In this document: positions 29,018 through 38,387 of the stretch, one piece after another
Layout of the letters: every line of letters starts with the position of its first letter
Position numbering within the stretch: position 1 is the first letter of the stretch
Assembly (NCBI RefSeq): GCF_900163755.1
Contig: NZ_FUKI01000123.1
Span: forward strand, 1-55,992
Length of the DNA: 55,992 nucleotides
DNA from: Crenothrix polyspora
GTDB lineage: Bacteria > Pseudomonadota > Gammaproteobacteria > Methylococcales > Methylomonadaceae
Direction of reading: 5' to 3'
Made by a program: the position numbers and the translations under genes
The notes under the pieces: model-generated
The model's database searches: none
Seen by the model: only the letters and a program-made list of their open reading frames with translations
Told to the model about the DNA's origin: nothing

Positions 29018-29524
29018 ATGAGAAAATCGCTGTGTTTTTTAAGTGTGTCCGCCAGCTTGACGCTGACCGCGTGTTCAACGGTCTTAAGTTATCTGCCGGT
29101 CTACACTATTGATATTCAACAAGGTAATATTATCGACCAAGCTATGGTTGATCAATTACAGCCTAGAATGACTAAACGGCAAGTGCTGTATATTTTAGGA
29201 TCGCCTATGTTAATAGATACTTTCCATCAAAATCGCTGGGATTATGTGTATTCAGAGCAGCGTAACGGCGAAGATCGTCAACAAAAAAAAATCACTTTAC
29301 TGTTTGATGATGAAGAAAAAATAACCAGCATCCAAGGTGATTTTAAACCCGGCAAAGCACCGGCCTTTAAAACCACGGTAGAAACCACAGTGGATGTGCC
29401 TAGGCGTGATATTGAAAAAACCGTGTGGGAAAAAATCATCGGGGTGTTTGGTTTTGATGGCAATGATGACGCGCCTAAAGCCGCTAAGCAAGACAAAACC
29501 ACAGAAAACAATTTGCCGCTTTAA
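29018..29524 (+). CDS. bamE: Outer membrane assembly lipoprotein BamE
   Basis: 168-residue outer-membrane lipoprotein of the BAM complex that folds beta-barrel proteins. The signal peptide ends in a lipobox with C19 (LTLTAC). The SmpA/OmlA fold follows, with the family motifs GNIIDQAMVDQLQPRMTKRQ (about 36-55), VLYILGSPM and FHQNRWDYVYS. The C-terminal tail (about 110-168), rich in Thr, Lys and Asp, is longer than in E. coli. It is divergent from fur, as in several gammaproteobacteria. Confidence 0.93.
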   Translation: MRKSLCFLSVSASLTLTACSTVLSYLPVYTIDIQQGNIIDQAMVDQLQPRMTKRQVLYILGSPMLIDTFHQNRWDYVYSEQRNGEDRQQKKITLLFDDEEKITSIQGDFKPGKAPAFKTTVETTVDVPRRDIEKTVWEKIIGVFGFDGNDDAPKAAKQDKTTENNLPL

Positions 29525-29803
29525 GCGCTTATCACCCTTCAATACAACACGGATGACACGCAGTAGATGGATTTGATAACTGCATTAATAAACCTACCAA
29601 AAGCATTGTCCACAAAAGACACAGAGGATACAAAATATAAAACTCTTTTTCGTGTTTTTTGTGGCCGCACAGGTTTTATGCGGGATATTTTTTCGTGAAA
29701 ATCGCCTAATCAGTATCTACGTGCCACCGGCGTTGTATTTTTTCAGTATCGAACGAAAATCATCCGCCTATCCCCAATAACACACTGTAATACCCGCCAG
29801 GTT
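29525..29803. repeat. Spacer with long imperfect inverted repeat
   Basis: 279 nt without a gene. CCACAAAAGACAC (29610-29622) pairs with GTGTTTTTTGTGG (29652-29664), 12 of 13, around a 29-nt loop. It could act as a terminator of bamE or be a decayed repeat of the common CACAAAG type. No promoter was clearly identified for the next gene. Confidence 0.4.
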
Positions 29804-31957
29804 ATGAACAAAACGAGTCATCTTATTCAAGGTTACACGCAATTAAAAAAATTGCGTATCGCATTAGCGATAGCACAAGCGACACGTTTGTCGTCTACGC
29901 TTAAGCAAGAAATTGAAGACACGGTGACGCAAGACCAAGCCAAGCGTGTCACCTATTTAACGGGGCTATTCTCTAGAATTCACCGCGATTTATTTTACGA
30001 CTGGAAAGAACAAGCCACGGTAACGCACCGACCTGGCACAATGCCTAACCCTAGCAAACGCCAGCAATTTCGTGAAGCCATAGAGTGTCTGGTGTTAGAC
30101 GGTGCCGCCAACGGCGATACTGCTATTTTCGATAATAACGGTTTTGCTATCTGGACGGAAAATATTGCCGAACGCCTGGCGGTGTTCTACCAAAAAATGC
30201 GTTTAGTCAGACCGTTTAATTACGGTAATCGCATCACGCTGGATTTTTTTATGACGGCGCTCGGCAGCTTGCCCGCGTTTAAAAGTGTCTACGAACAAGG
30301 CATTGACTTTAGAAGGCTCGACGCTGACGATCCGACGGTTTTGCATCATGTCAGCAGCAGCGCAGCAGCGGTTGCGCTGGCCTTTAGACATGCGCTTGAT
30401 CCAACCCGCAGCAAAAGCTTGCATAACAAAGCCAATGGTTACGGGCGGTGGCCAGAAAACAAAAAATTTGTGGTGGGCATTCCATTTTTATCGCATAAAA
30501 CAACCGCTGGGATAGATTGCCTGGTGTCAGTGACCGGCGGCTTGATTCCCATAAACAGTATTCAAACAGAGCTGCTTATTTTAGGCCGACATGTCGCAGA
30601 CTACCCGCTCAGTGCAGTAACCCATGTGATTGGTTATTTGCCTGGCACAGAGGCATTGCGTCAAGCTGGCAAGCAAAATATTGATGGCATTAGCATTGCC
30701 CAAAATGGCGCTGCACCGCTGTTTTGTCTGGATATGAATATGTTAACGGGGCTACGAACCCCAGGCCATGCAGAATTAATTGATTTGCTCAAACAATGTG
30801 AAGGCGATGATGCACTGATTTTTGAACTGGCCAATAACGAAACGCTGAAACAAAAAATGTTGCTGGCCGCACACGATGAGCGCTTAGAACGCGCGGTTGA
30901 AATTGCCTACGAACGTCTGGGTAAGATCACCCAAAAACTGCTCGCCTCTAAACACGCTATTTTTGAAGGCAAAAGCGCCGATGCAAAGCCTAAATTATTT
31001 ATGTCGATGGGCGGCGCGGGATCGGGGAAAACAGCAGTTGAAGAAATTGCCGTGGCGCAATGTAGCGATAATTTTGTCATTGCCTCTCTGGATGAATTTC
31101 GTAAAATCAGTGATTTCTATCAAATATTAACGGCGGCCAATCATCACAGTGATGATTATATGTACGTAGAACCGTTTGCCACACGTTTACGCAGTGTGGT
31201 CGCCGATTATGCCAGGGAAAAGCGTATTAATATTTTGTATGATGGTACAGGCATCCCTTACAAACCACGTTATGCCCATATTGTTGAGCAATTTAAAGCG
31301 GCGGGCTTTCATACCCAAGTAACAGCAGTCGATGCGTTTTTAGTTAAGCCGGAAGGCCGTGAAGATGAATTACCACGCTCGGCGGTGATCAGCAGTGTTA
31401 AAAAGCGTTTTAAAGAAACGGGTCGGGCATTACCGTGGGTAGTGACGGTAGATAAACATTTGCGTGCGCCCACTACTTTTTTAAGTGCATTGCAGCATCG
31501 CGCGTTAGATAAAATCTCACTGTTTGCTAATGACAGCCATAAAAATTGGCATTATCTGGTGGCCGAAAGTTTTATTTTTTCAAATGAAGAAATTCGTGTT
31601 TTGCAAGCGCATCAATTAGCCGGTTCGCTGGCGGCTTATATGAAATTTTTTATAGAATACCGCGATGATTCGATATTTAAAATGATGGCCAAAGGTAATC
31701 TGGATCTGTTAGTGACGCTACGGGAGAGAAATCCAGCCTTCAATGAAGCTAATGTGGCCTATCAGGTATACAGCAGTAATTACGGTAATCGGGTGTTGCT
31801 GATTTATAACACCCGCCGGTTAGTAGATTTTGTAGAAAAGCGCCAGTTAAATCCAAATGCTTCCGGTGAAGAAAGTTTATTGCATAAGCCGGAAGCGCTG
31901 GCATTTTATATTGATCCGGTATGTAAAGAGCCTTGGATGACGCGCTTGCAGGATTAG
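29804..31957 (+). CDS. Fic-like / zeta-toxin-like kinase fusion protein
   Basis: 717 residues, cytoplasmic. The C-terminal half (about 395-600) is a zeta-toxin/PNK-type kinase: Walker A MGGAGSGKT (402-410), Asp in IASLDEFRK (430) and NILYDGTGIPYKPRY. The N-terminal part (about 90-200) resembles a Fic domain: ERLAVFYQKMRLVRPFNYGN aligns with the Fic core, but the catalytic His is Arg (R136), the acidic residue is Tyr and the second Gly of GNGR is missing, so AMP transfer is unlikely. Residues 205-390 are unrecognised. No antitoxin gene is adjacent. Substrate unknown; a sugar-nucleotide, nucleotide or protein kinase is possible. Confidence 0.65.
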   Translation: MNKTSHLIQGYTQLKKLRIALAIAQATRLSSTLKQEIEDTVTQDQAKRVTYLTGLFSRIHRDLFYDWKEQATVTHRPGTMPNPSKRQQFREAIECLVLDGAANGDTAIFDNNGFAIWTENIAERLAVFYQKMRLVRPFNYGNRITLDFFMTALGSLPAFKSVYEQGIDFRRLDADDPTVLHHVSSSAAAVALAFRHALDPTRSKSLHNKANGYGRWPENKKFVVGIPFLSHKTTAGIDCLVSVTGGLIPINSIQTELLILGRHVADYPLSAVTHVIGYLPGTEALRQAGKQNIDGISIAQNGAAPLFCLDMNMLTGLRTPGHAELIDLLKQCEGDDALIFELANNETLKQKMLLAAHDERLERAVEIAYERLGKITQKLLASKHAIFEGKSADAKPKLFMSMGGAGSGKTAVEEIAVAQCSDNFVIASLDEFRKISDFYQILTAANHHSDDYMYVEPFATRLRSVVADYAREKRINILYDGTGIPYKPRYAHIVEQFKAAGFHTQVTAVDAFLVKPEGREDELPRSAVISSVKKRFKETGRALPWVVTVDKHLRAPTTFLSALQHRALDKISLFANDSHKNWHYLVAESFIFSNEEIRVLQAHQLAGSLAAYMKFFIEYRDDSIFKMMAKGNLDLLVTLRERNPAFNEANVAYQVYSSNYGNRVLLIYNTRRLVDFVEKRQLNPNASGEESLLHKPEALAFYIDPVCKEPWMTRLQD

Positions 31958-31989
31958 TGCCTCGCGCGTAAGCATGACAATACTTTGAT

Positions 31990-32613
31990 CTATTTCTTTT
32001 TAGCTGTTGGGCACGGTGCAAATTTGCACGACGGCCCTGTTCTACCAACAACTGAACCATCTGGGCATAATTGAGCTTCTTTAGTGCATGCTGTAGGGAT
32101 TACCTGGCTGGGCTTTATTTCTGGACAGGGTGCAAACTGACAGGATGCGCCAGTTCTGCCAACAGATGAACCATCTGGACATAGCTTAACTTCCATAGTA
32201 CACATAATGGGATCAACGACGACAGGCTCGTTTACCGAGCATCTGACAACGGGCGCAACCGTATAAACCGTACCTACTTTGGGCTTAATGGTGCGTAAAT
32301 CTTGAATAAACGCGTTAAATTTTGAACTATTCGCATTAAAACCGGCTTCTGCACAGGCGATAACCCCACCCTCTTTTGGCACAGAGCCAGGCTTCGGGCT
32401 GGTTATTGTAAAAGTATCCACCGCGCCACTGGCAATACCGTAGCCTACAATCTGACGAACGGCACGCAACGCAGCGGCATCCAATTTACCACCAATACTG
32501 GCAACACTGATATTAACAGCCCGATTTTCTGGCGTTGTTGATACCGCCAACACCGGCAAGGCTAAAGATAACAAGCCTCCTATGAAAAGACCACGTAATA
32601 TATTCTTCTTCAT
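31990..32613 (-). CDS. Secreted protein with two C-terminal Cys-rich repeats
   Basis: 207 residues with a signal peptide (cleavage near PVLA, 23). A mixed alpha/beta N-terminal domain (about 25-130) of no recognised family has two Cys (VIACAEAG and VVRCSV). Two tandem repeats of about 31 residues follow, each with four Cys and the core LCPDGS.VGRTG..C.FAPCP. This core occurs in many exported bacterial proteins and looks like a small disulfide knot, perhaps protease-inhibitor-like. A perfect AAGGAG precedes the ATG by 6 nt, so it may be well expressed. It is convergent with the zeta-kinase gene. Confidence 0.7.
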   Translation of the reverse strand: MKKNILRGLFIGGLLSLALPVLAVSTTPENRAVNISVASIGGKLDAAALRAVRQIVGYGIASGAVDTFTITSPKPGSVPKEGGVIACAEAGFNANSSKFNAFIQDLRTIKPKVGTVYTVAPVVRCSVNEPVVVDPIMCTMEVKLCPDGSSVGRTGASCQFAPCPEIKPSQVIPTACTKEAQLCPDGSVVGRTGPSCKFAPCPTAKKK

Positions 32614-32933
32614 TATCGTCTCCTTAAAATAAACAAAAATTAAATTCGCGTGTAGAATTCATCTTGAAGTATAGATAATTAAAGCAATTTAACCAGTAAT
32701 TGATAAATAAACTGTGCCTGTCAAGATGCTGATATAAAACAAAAAACTCAGCTAAGCCAATTTGTAGGCCGGATAAACAACGCCTACCCAAACAACCTAC
32801 TTAAACAATAAAATACTCAAGCAAGGTAAATATTCAGCCCCCCAAAAAAATATTCATAATGCGAGAGAAACCAAAAACTTTCTCACGCTAAAAAATCACA
32901 GACTATCAATCATAACGGATTTAAACATGTCAT
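32614..32933. other. Intergenic region with terminator-like hairpin
   Basis: 320 nt without a gene. GCGAGAGAAA (32861-32870) pairs with TTTCTCACGC (32879-32888), 9 of 10, 46 nt past the YheT stop and likely its terminator on the minus strand, followed later by a T-run. A small GTAGGC/GCCTAC repeat (32764-32787) is also present. A TTGACA on the minus strand about 100 nt upstream of the secreted-protein start has no clear -10. Confidence 0.45.
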
Positions 32934-33926
32934 TCACACCTTGAGTGCCAGTAAAAATTCCGGAATGCGCTGATCCAACCAATAAATCGGCTTAAAAGGA
33001 TTATTACCGCTGATAAAACCTACATGACCACCCGCATCAGTCACCTCTAAATGTACACTGGCGGATAACTCGTCTACATCGGGTATAACCTCTGAAGTCA
33101 TAAAGGGATCATCTACTGCGTGAATAACCAACGTAGGTATACGGATAGATTTAAGAAACTGCCTGGCACTGGAACGTTGGTAATAATCGTTTACATCTTT
33201 AAAGCCGTGTAACGGTGCAACCACACAGTCATCATACTGCCAGAATGACTGTATTTTTGATAAATCACCGAGTTGTTTAATTTTATGAGCTTCGGCCATT
33301 TGGCCAATGCGCTCTAAATGCTGCTGTTTATTACGGACATAGTGTTTTAATTCATCCAATAGTTTAAAACAGTACACTTTAGAAAAACCGTTATCAAGTT
33401 TGCTGGCACATACATTTAATAATAGCGGTACAGATACCGCCACAGCAGCAAATAAATTCAACTTATCACCTTGTTCGCCCAGCCATTTTAATAATACATT
33501 ACCTCCTAAAGAAAAACCAACCGCACCAATGACTGTATCAGGTTCGCGTGTACGCAAGGTTTGATAGAGAAAATGAATGTCCTCAGTTTCACCGGAATGG
33601 TAGCAACGTGCTGTATTATTGGCTACGCCACTGCAACCGCGAAAATTTATCGCAACAGTACGGAAACCTTGCAGTGACAACACATGCTGCAAACCCATAA
33701 TATAAGTTGATTGTGCGCTGCCAGCCAAACCGTGTATTAAAATGATTAGCGGCTGGTGATTTTCGCCATACCAGTCGATGTCGATAAAATCATTATCCAC
33801 TGTCATGAGACGCTCTCTTCTGAGAGGAGAAAGTTTGGGTGTTTTTCGCAATAGCCCAGCATAAAGGGTTTGTAAGTGCGCGTTGCGGCACCACCAGGCA
33901 GGCTTGAAAGCGGATTGATATAACAT
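32934..33926 (-). CDS. yheT: YheT-family alpha/beta hydrolase
   Basis: 330-residue hydrolase of the YheT/COG0429 family. The N-terminal signature FKPAWWCRNAHLQTLYA is typical. Then come ILIHGLAGS, the nucleophile elbow GFSLGGN, the acid in HAVDDPFM and His in GGHVGFIS, giving an intact Ser-Asp-His triad. Relatives include esterases; the physiological substrate is unknown. No signal peptide. ATG 33926 has no strong RBS. It is divergent from the oxidase operon. Confidence 0.88.
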   Translation of the reverse strand: MLYQSAFKPAWWCRNAHLQTLYAGLLRKTPKLSPLRRERLMTVDNDFIDIDWYGENHQPLIILIHGLAGSAQSTYIMGLQHVLSLQGFRTVAINFRGCSGVANNTARCYHSGETEDIHFLYQTLRTREPDTVIGAVGFSLGGNVLLKWLGEQGDKLNLFAAVAVSVPLLLNVCASKLDNGFSKVYCFKLLDELKHYVRNKQQHLERIGQMAEAHKIKQLGDLSKIQSFWQYDDCVVAPLHGFKDVNDYYQRSSARQFLKSIRIPTLVIHAVDDPFMTSEVIPDVDELSASVHLEVTDAGGHVGFISGNNPFKPIYWLDQRIPEFLLALKV

Positions 33927-34235
33927 GATGTTGATTTTATTGAAATAGACGATACACAGTAATTATTATAGCCAGCATATAATGCTTTTACTTACAACTT
34001 TAGATTATTGTTACTATTATTTCCGTAGCTATTTATCAGATTTAGCCGCTTTTCATTAATTTTGGTATGGGCTTCGACTGGTATAGATTGCTGTAATGAG
34101 TTAAAATATAAAGTTTAATTTACGATATTTGTTGAGAGACTTGCCTTCCTTCCCGTGTTCTGCTGTGCGTTTTACAGCCCAACAACAATAGCATCGTCAT
34201 CAAAAGTTTCTAACTACTAACGAGGGGTTTGCTCC
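33927..34235. promoter_or_regulatory. Divergent promoter region of yheT and the coxB operon
   Basis: 309 nt, AT-rich, with no ORF. It must contain the oxidase operon promoter; several AT-rich -10-like hexamers occur (for example around 34105) but no confident -35/-10 pair could be chosen. GAGGGG lies 10 nt upstream of the coxB GTG. Confidence 0.4.
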
Positions 34236-35996
34236 GTGAACAAAACAAAGCAACTGTTTGCAAGTCTGGTCTTGACGTTTTTAAGTCTTGGCACAGCGCA
34301 AGCATCTGATTACGCGCTCAATATGATGAAAGGCACGACATGGCTTAGTCGCGCTGTATACGATTTGCACATGCAGATTTTATGGATTTGTGTCGTCATA
34401 GGCATAGCCGTATTTGGTGTTATGTTTTATTCGATTTTTCATCACCGTAAATCGAAAGGCCATAAAGCCGCACAGTTTTACCATAACACGATGGTTGAAG
34501 TCATTTGGATCAGCATACCAACGATTATTATTGTGGTGATGGGGTGGCTTGCAACCAGTCTTATGCGTGAGATGTATAACGCAGATAAAGAGGGCAATGA
34601 CCGTAATGACTATGACATGACTGTGCTAGTTACGGGCTACCAGTTTTATTGGGAATATAAGATTCTTGGTAAAGACGGTGCTGACGATATCAAGATTGTC
34701 AGTAAGTTAGATAAAAAGAGTGACGATGCCAGTAGAGATGAGGACATTGAACCATTGAATGTACCCAATTACATGCTCAATGTCACTGAGCCGTTAGTCA
34801 TTCCCATTAAGAAAAAAATCCGTTATGTCTTAACCTCAGCAGACGTTATACACAGCTGGTGGGTGCCGGATTTTGGTTGGAAAAAAGATGCTAATCCAGG
34901 CTATACCAACGAAGCTTGGGCTAGGGTTGAAGATGCGCCCTGGATGAACACTGATGATTCAGATATTGAAAAATGTACTACTGCCCCTAAAGAGCAATGG
35001 ACTGAGGCTGATAAGCAAATTTGTTCGTCGGTAAAATCATGGGCTGATATTGATAAAAGCGCTTGGGTAAACAGTAAAAACCCAGTTGGTGAAGGTTTCT
35101 GGAAATCCGTTAAAGTGGCCGGTGTTTACCGTGGCCAATGTACTGAGCTGTGTGGTGTGGGTCATGGCTATATGCCGGTTGTAGTCGTCGCTTTAAAGCA
35201 GGCTGATTATGACAAATGGGTGCAGATCAAACAAAATGGCTCGGCCGTTCCTCCAAAACCGCCTTGTGATGCTGGCGTGAATTCTTGTGATGATCGTGAA
35301 GCATTGTTGCTGAAAGGTAATCAGGTTTACGTGGAAGAATGTTCAGCCTGTCATGGCCGTAATGGTGAAGGTGGCGGCGCTCCGGCTTTAAACGGTAGCA
35401 GTAAAGTGGCTGGCGATACGAGCGCATTGGCACAGTTTATTTTAAATAAAGTCCCCATGGCCAATATTGCTAAAAATTTGGATGATCCTGAACTGGCTGG
35501 CGTAGTGACTTACATCGCTGATCGTTTCGGCAATCAGAAACAAGCCCTTGTTTTACCCAGTGCTATCCAAGAAATACGCGCAGGTGGTGGCAGTGCGGCA
35601 TCAACTTCCACTGATAAAAGCACCGATGAAAAAACTGAAATAGCAGCGGACGCAGATGTCAGTGCCACATTAACGCTGGAAGAACTGGTGTCTAAAGGTG
35701 AGGTGATTTATGGCAAAGAGTGTGCCGGCTGTCATCAAGCAACGGGTGAAGGTATGCCACCCATGTTCCCGGCTTTAACCAGCAGTGCCGTGGCAACCGG
35801 TAAAATTGATGCGCAAGTCAATTTAATGTTGAATGGCAAGAACGCTATGCCTGCGTTTGGCAAAAGCTTAAATGCGGTTGATTTTGCAGCGGTATTGGCT
35901 TACACGCGTAATAAATTAGGTAATTCAGCAGGTGATTTTAAACAGCCCGCAGACATTCAGGCGCTGATCGCCGCGCTGCCAGCTGACGCAGAGTGA
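34236..35996 (+). CDS. coxB: Cytochrome c oxidase subunit II with two fused cytochrome c domains
   Basis: 586 residues. After a signal peptide (cleavage near AQA, 23) come two membrane helices (about 47-69 and 88-109). The periplasmic CuA domain has ligands H206, C302, E304, C306, H310 and M313. Two class-I cytochrome c domains follow, with heme motifs CSACH (369-373) and CAGCH (496-500), joined by a Ser/Thr/Asp-rich linker. About 55 extra residues with two Cys (C247, C263) sit between the CuA strands. GTG start. First gene of the aa3-type oxidase operon; it takes electrons from cytochrome c to CuA. Confidence 0.93.
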   Translation: MNKTKQLFASLVLTFLSLGTAQASDYALNMMKGTTWLSRAVYDLHMQILWICVVIGIAVFGVMFYSIFHHRKSKGHKAAQFYHNTMVEVIWISIPTIIIVVMGWLATSLMREMYNADKEGNDRNDYDMTVLVTGYQFYWEYKILGKDGADDIKIVSKLDKKSDDASRDEDIEPLNVPNYMLNVTEPLVIPIKKKIRYVLTSADVIHSWWVPDFGWKKDANPGYTNEAWARVEDAPWMNTDDSDIEKCTTAPKEQWTEADKQICSSVKSWADIDKSAWVNSKNPVGEGFWKSVKVAGVYRGQCTELCGVGHGYMPVVVVALKQADYDKWVQIKQNGSAVPPKPPCDAGVNSCDDREALLLKGNQVYVEECSACHGRNGEGGGAPALNGSSKVAGDTSALAQFILNKVPMANIAKNLDDPELAGVVTYIADRFGNQKQALVLPSAIQEIRAGGGSAASTSTDKSTDEKTEIAADADVSATLTLEELVSKGEVIYGKECAGCHQATGEGMPPMFPALTSSAVATGKIDAQVNLMLNGKNAMPAFGKSLNAVDFAAVLAYTRNKLGNSAGDFKQPADIQALIAALPADAE

Positions 35997-36043
35997 TAAC
36001 GCGCTTGCTTATTTATCAATTAAACATTTTAAAGGTATAAACT

Positions 36044-37726
36044 ATGTCCGCTTTTTCAGCTAAAGGTTATGAGGTTAAAGATCATAACACCCCGCAACAC
36101 CACCACGATGATCATCATGACGATCATCACGGTGATGACCATCATGGCCCTGCCAAAGGCTGGCTGAGATGGGTTGTTACCACTAACCATAAAGATATTG
36201 GTACCTTGTATTTATTGTTTTCGCTGGTGATGTTTTTTGTCGGCGGTGCGATGGCGATGATTATTCGTGCCGAATTGTTTCAACCGGGCTTGCAGTTAGT
36301 GCAACCGGCGTTTTTTAATAATATGACCACCATGCACGCCTTGGTAATGATCTTCGGTGCGGTAATGCCAGCGTTTGTAGGTCTTGCTAACTGGCTGATT
36401 CCCATGATGATTGGTGCGCCCGACATGGCGTTACCCCGCATGAACAACATGAGTTTTTGGATGTTGGTTGCCGGCATTACCTTGTTGTTCAGCACCTTGT
36501 TTATGGGTGATGGCTTAGGTGCGGGTTGGACAATGTACCCACCACTGGTATTGCAAACCAAAGAAGCCCTGCCATTCGGTATCTTTTCGGTGCATTTGCT
36601 GGGTATTTCGTCAATTATGGGTGCCATTAATATTATTGCTACCATTACTAATTTACGTGCGCCTGGCATGTCTTTGTGGCAAATGCCTATTTTTGTGTGG
36701 ACGTGGTTAATTACTGCCTTCTTACTGATTGCTGTTATGCCGGTATTTGCGGGTGCGGTGACCATGTTGTTAACCGACAAATTTTTTGGTACCAGCTTTT
36801 TCAGTGCCGCAGGCGGCGGTGATCCTGTTTTGTATCAACATATTTTCTGGTTCTTTGGTCATCCAGAAGTGTATATCTTGATTTTGCCTACCTTTGGTAT
36901 TGCCTCTACTATTATTCCGGTATTTTCACGTAAACCGTTGTTTGGCTATTTATCAATGGTTGGTGCAACGATAATGATTGCCCTTTTATCGTTTGTCGTA
37001 TGGGCGCATCACATGTTTTCGGTGGGTATGCCGATCAGTGGTGAGCTATTCTTCATGTGGGCAACGATTGCGATTGCTATTCCAACCGCTGTAAAAGTAT
37101 TTAACTGGATTGCCACTATGTGGGAGGGTGCGATGACCTTCGAAACCCCGATGCTATTTTCGGTGGGGTTTGTGGTGTTGTTCACCATCGGTGGTTTTAC
37201 CGGCATGATGATGGCGTTAGCGCCGCTGGATTTCCAATATCACGATACCTATTTTATCGTAGCGCATTTCCATTACGTATTAGTGCCAGGCTCTATCTTT
37301 ATGATTATTGCCGCTACGTACTTTTGGCTACCTAAATGGACTGGCTTTATGTACAACGAACGTATTGGCAAGCTGCATTTTTGGTTATCGGCGATTTCCG
37401 TTAACGTCCTGTTTTTCCCCCAACACTTTTTGGGATTAGCCGGTATGCCGCGCCGTATCCCTGATTACGCCATCCAGTTCTCTGACTGGAATATGATTTC
37501 CAGTATTGGGGCATTTGTTTTTGGTGTTAGCCAATTACTGTTTTTGTATGTTGTTATCGATTGCATACGTGGTGGTACGGGTATAAAAGCCACTAACGAA
37601 GTCTGGGATGGTGCGCGTCAATACGGTGGTGGTATCGTGGAAGGCTTGGAATGGACATTGCCATCGCCACCGCCTTACCATACCTTTACCGAAGCACCTG
37701 AAATCAAATCAACCATACCGCGTTGA
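36044..37726 (+). CDS. ctaD: Cytochrome c oxidase subunit I
   Basis: 560-residue catalytic subunit (12 helices) carrying heme a and the heme a3-CuB site that reduces O2 and pumps protons. Key motifs are intact: WFFGHPEVYILILP (CuB His and cross-linked Tyr), HHMF (two CuB His) and HDTYFIVAHFHYVL (heme a and a3 His). The cytoplasmic N-terminus has an unusual His/Asp-rich stretch, residues 19-34, with eleven His. AAAGG precedes the ATG. 47 nt downstream of coxB. Confidence 0.96.
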   Translation: MSAFSAKGYEVKDHNTPQHHHDDHHDDHHGDDHHGPAKGWLRWVVTTNHKDIGTLYLLFSLVMFFVGGAMAMIIRAELFQPGLQLVQPAFFNNMTTMHALVMIFGAVMPAFVGLANWLIPMMIGAPDMALPRMNNMSFWMLVAGITLLFSTLFMGDGLGAGWTMYPPLVLQTKEALPFGIFSVHLLGISSIMGAINIIATITNLRAPGMSLWQMPIFVWTWLITAFLLIAVMPVFAGAVTMLLTDKFFGTSFFSAAGGGDPVLYQHIFWFFGHPEVYILILPTFGIASTIIPVFSRKPLFGYLSMVGATIMIALLSFVVWAHHMFSVGMPISGELFFMWATIAIAIPTAVKVFNWIATMWEGAMTFETPMLFSVGFVVLFTIGGFTGMMMALAPLDFQYHDTYFIVAHFHYVLVPGSIFMIIAATYFWLPKWTGFMYNERIGKLHFWLSAISVNVLFFPQHFLGLAGMPRRIPDYAIQFSDWNMISSIGAFVFGVSQLLFLYVVIDCIRGGTGIKATNEVWDGARQYGGGIVEGLEWTLPSPPPYHTFTEAPEIKSTIPR

Positions 37727-37815
37727 TAGTTGTAGATGGGGTGTGTTGTTAACACGCCCTATCTACCGATTTAAAACTAACATGGCTGAACCCATCACAC
37801 TAATTAATACTGAGC

Positions 37816-38379
37816 ATGGCTGAAAATTTGAGTAGCAAAAATACCAAGCTGGCGCGTATGTTAGTGTTGGTGGCGGTTGCCATGTTTGGTTTTGGCTATG
37901 CACTAGTGCCGTTGTATAACTGGGTATGCGTGGATTTATTGGGTCTTAAAAACAGCACCGATATTAACACCACCCTTGCTAATAAAGCTGCTTTGGCCAA
38001 GGAAACAGTTTACACGGTGGATAAAGATCGACAAGTACTGGTCGAGTTTATTACCGTGTTAAACGATAATATCCCTATGACTTTCCGCGCCCAAACCCCG
38101 CAGATGAAAGTGCATCCTGGCGAATACTATACGGTTAATTTTATCGCGCAAAATACCAGTAACAAAACAATTTTGGCACAAGCCAAACCCAGTTTATCGC
38201 CTGCGCCGGTCACACCTTTTTTTGAAAAAACCCAGTGTTTTTGTTTTATTGAGCAGACCTTTAAGCCCAAAGAAACTAAAGTCATGCCAATACGCTTTGT
38301 AGTTAAACCCGATTTATCGACAGACTATAAAACGATTACGCTGCTCTACACATTTTTTGATATAACCGATAAGAAATAG
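37816..38379 (+). CDS. ctaG: Cytochrome c oxidase assembly protein CtaG/Cox11
   Basis: 187-residue periplasm-facing copper chaperone that inserts CuB into subunit I. One N-terminal membrane helix (about 13-34), a Cys in YNWVCVD (C38), and the Cu(I)-binding CFCF in TQCFCFIEQ are present. Length is standard. A duplicated ATGGCTGAA occurs 36 nt upstream; it would start only a 13-codon peptide ending at the real start, so the downstream ATG is kept. 89 nt after ctaD. Confidence 0.94.
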   Translation: MAENLSSKNTKLARMLVLVAVAMFGFGYALVPLYNWVCVDLLGLKNSTDINTTLANKAALAKETVYTVDKDRQVLVEFITVLNDNIPMTFRAQTPQMKVHPGEYYTVNFIAQNTSNKTILAQAKPSLSPAPVTPFFEKTQCFCFIEQTFKPKETKVMPIRFVVKPDLSTDYKTITLLYTFFDITDKK

Positions 38380-38387
38380 AGGATTTT

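Noticed and set aside
36280-36780. 166-codon antisense ORF opposite ctaD
   Set aside because: The reverse complement of a membrane protein gene; no RBS and no domain.
37780-37821. 13-codon peptide with the same ATGGCTGAA as ctaG
   Set aside because: Too short and lacking an RBS; listed only as a note in the ctaG entry.
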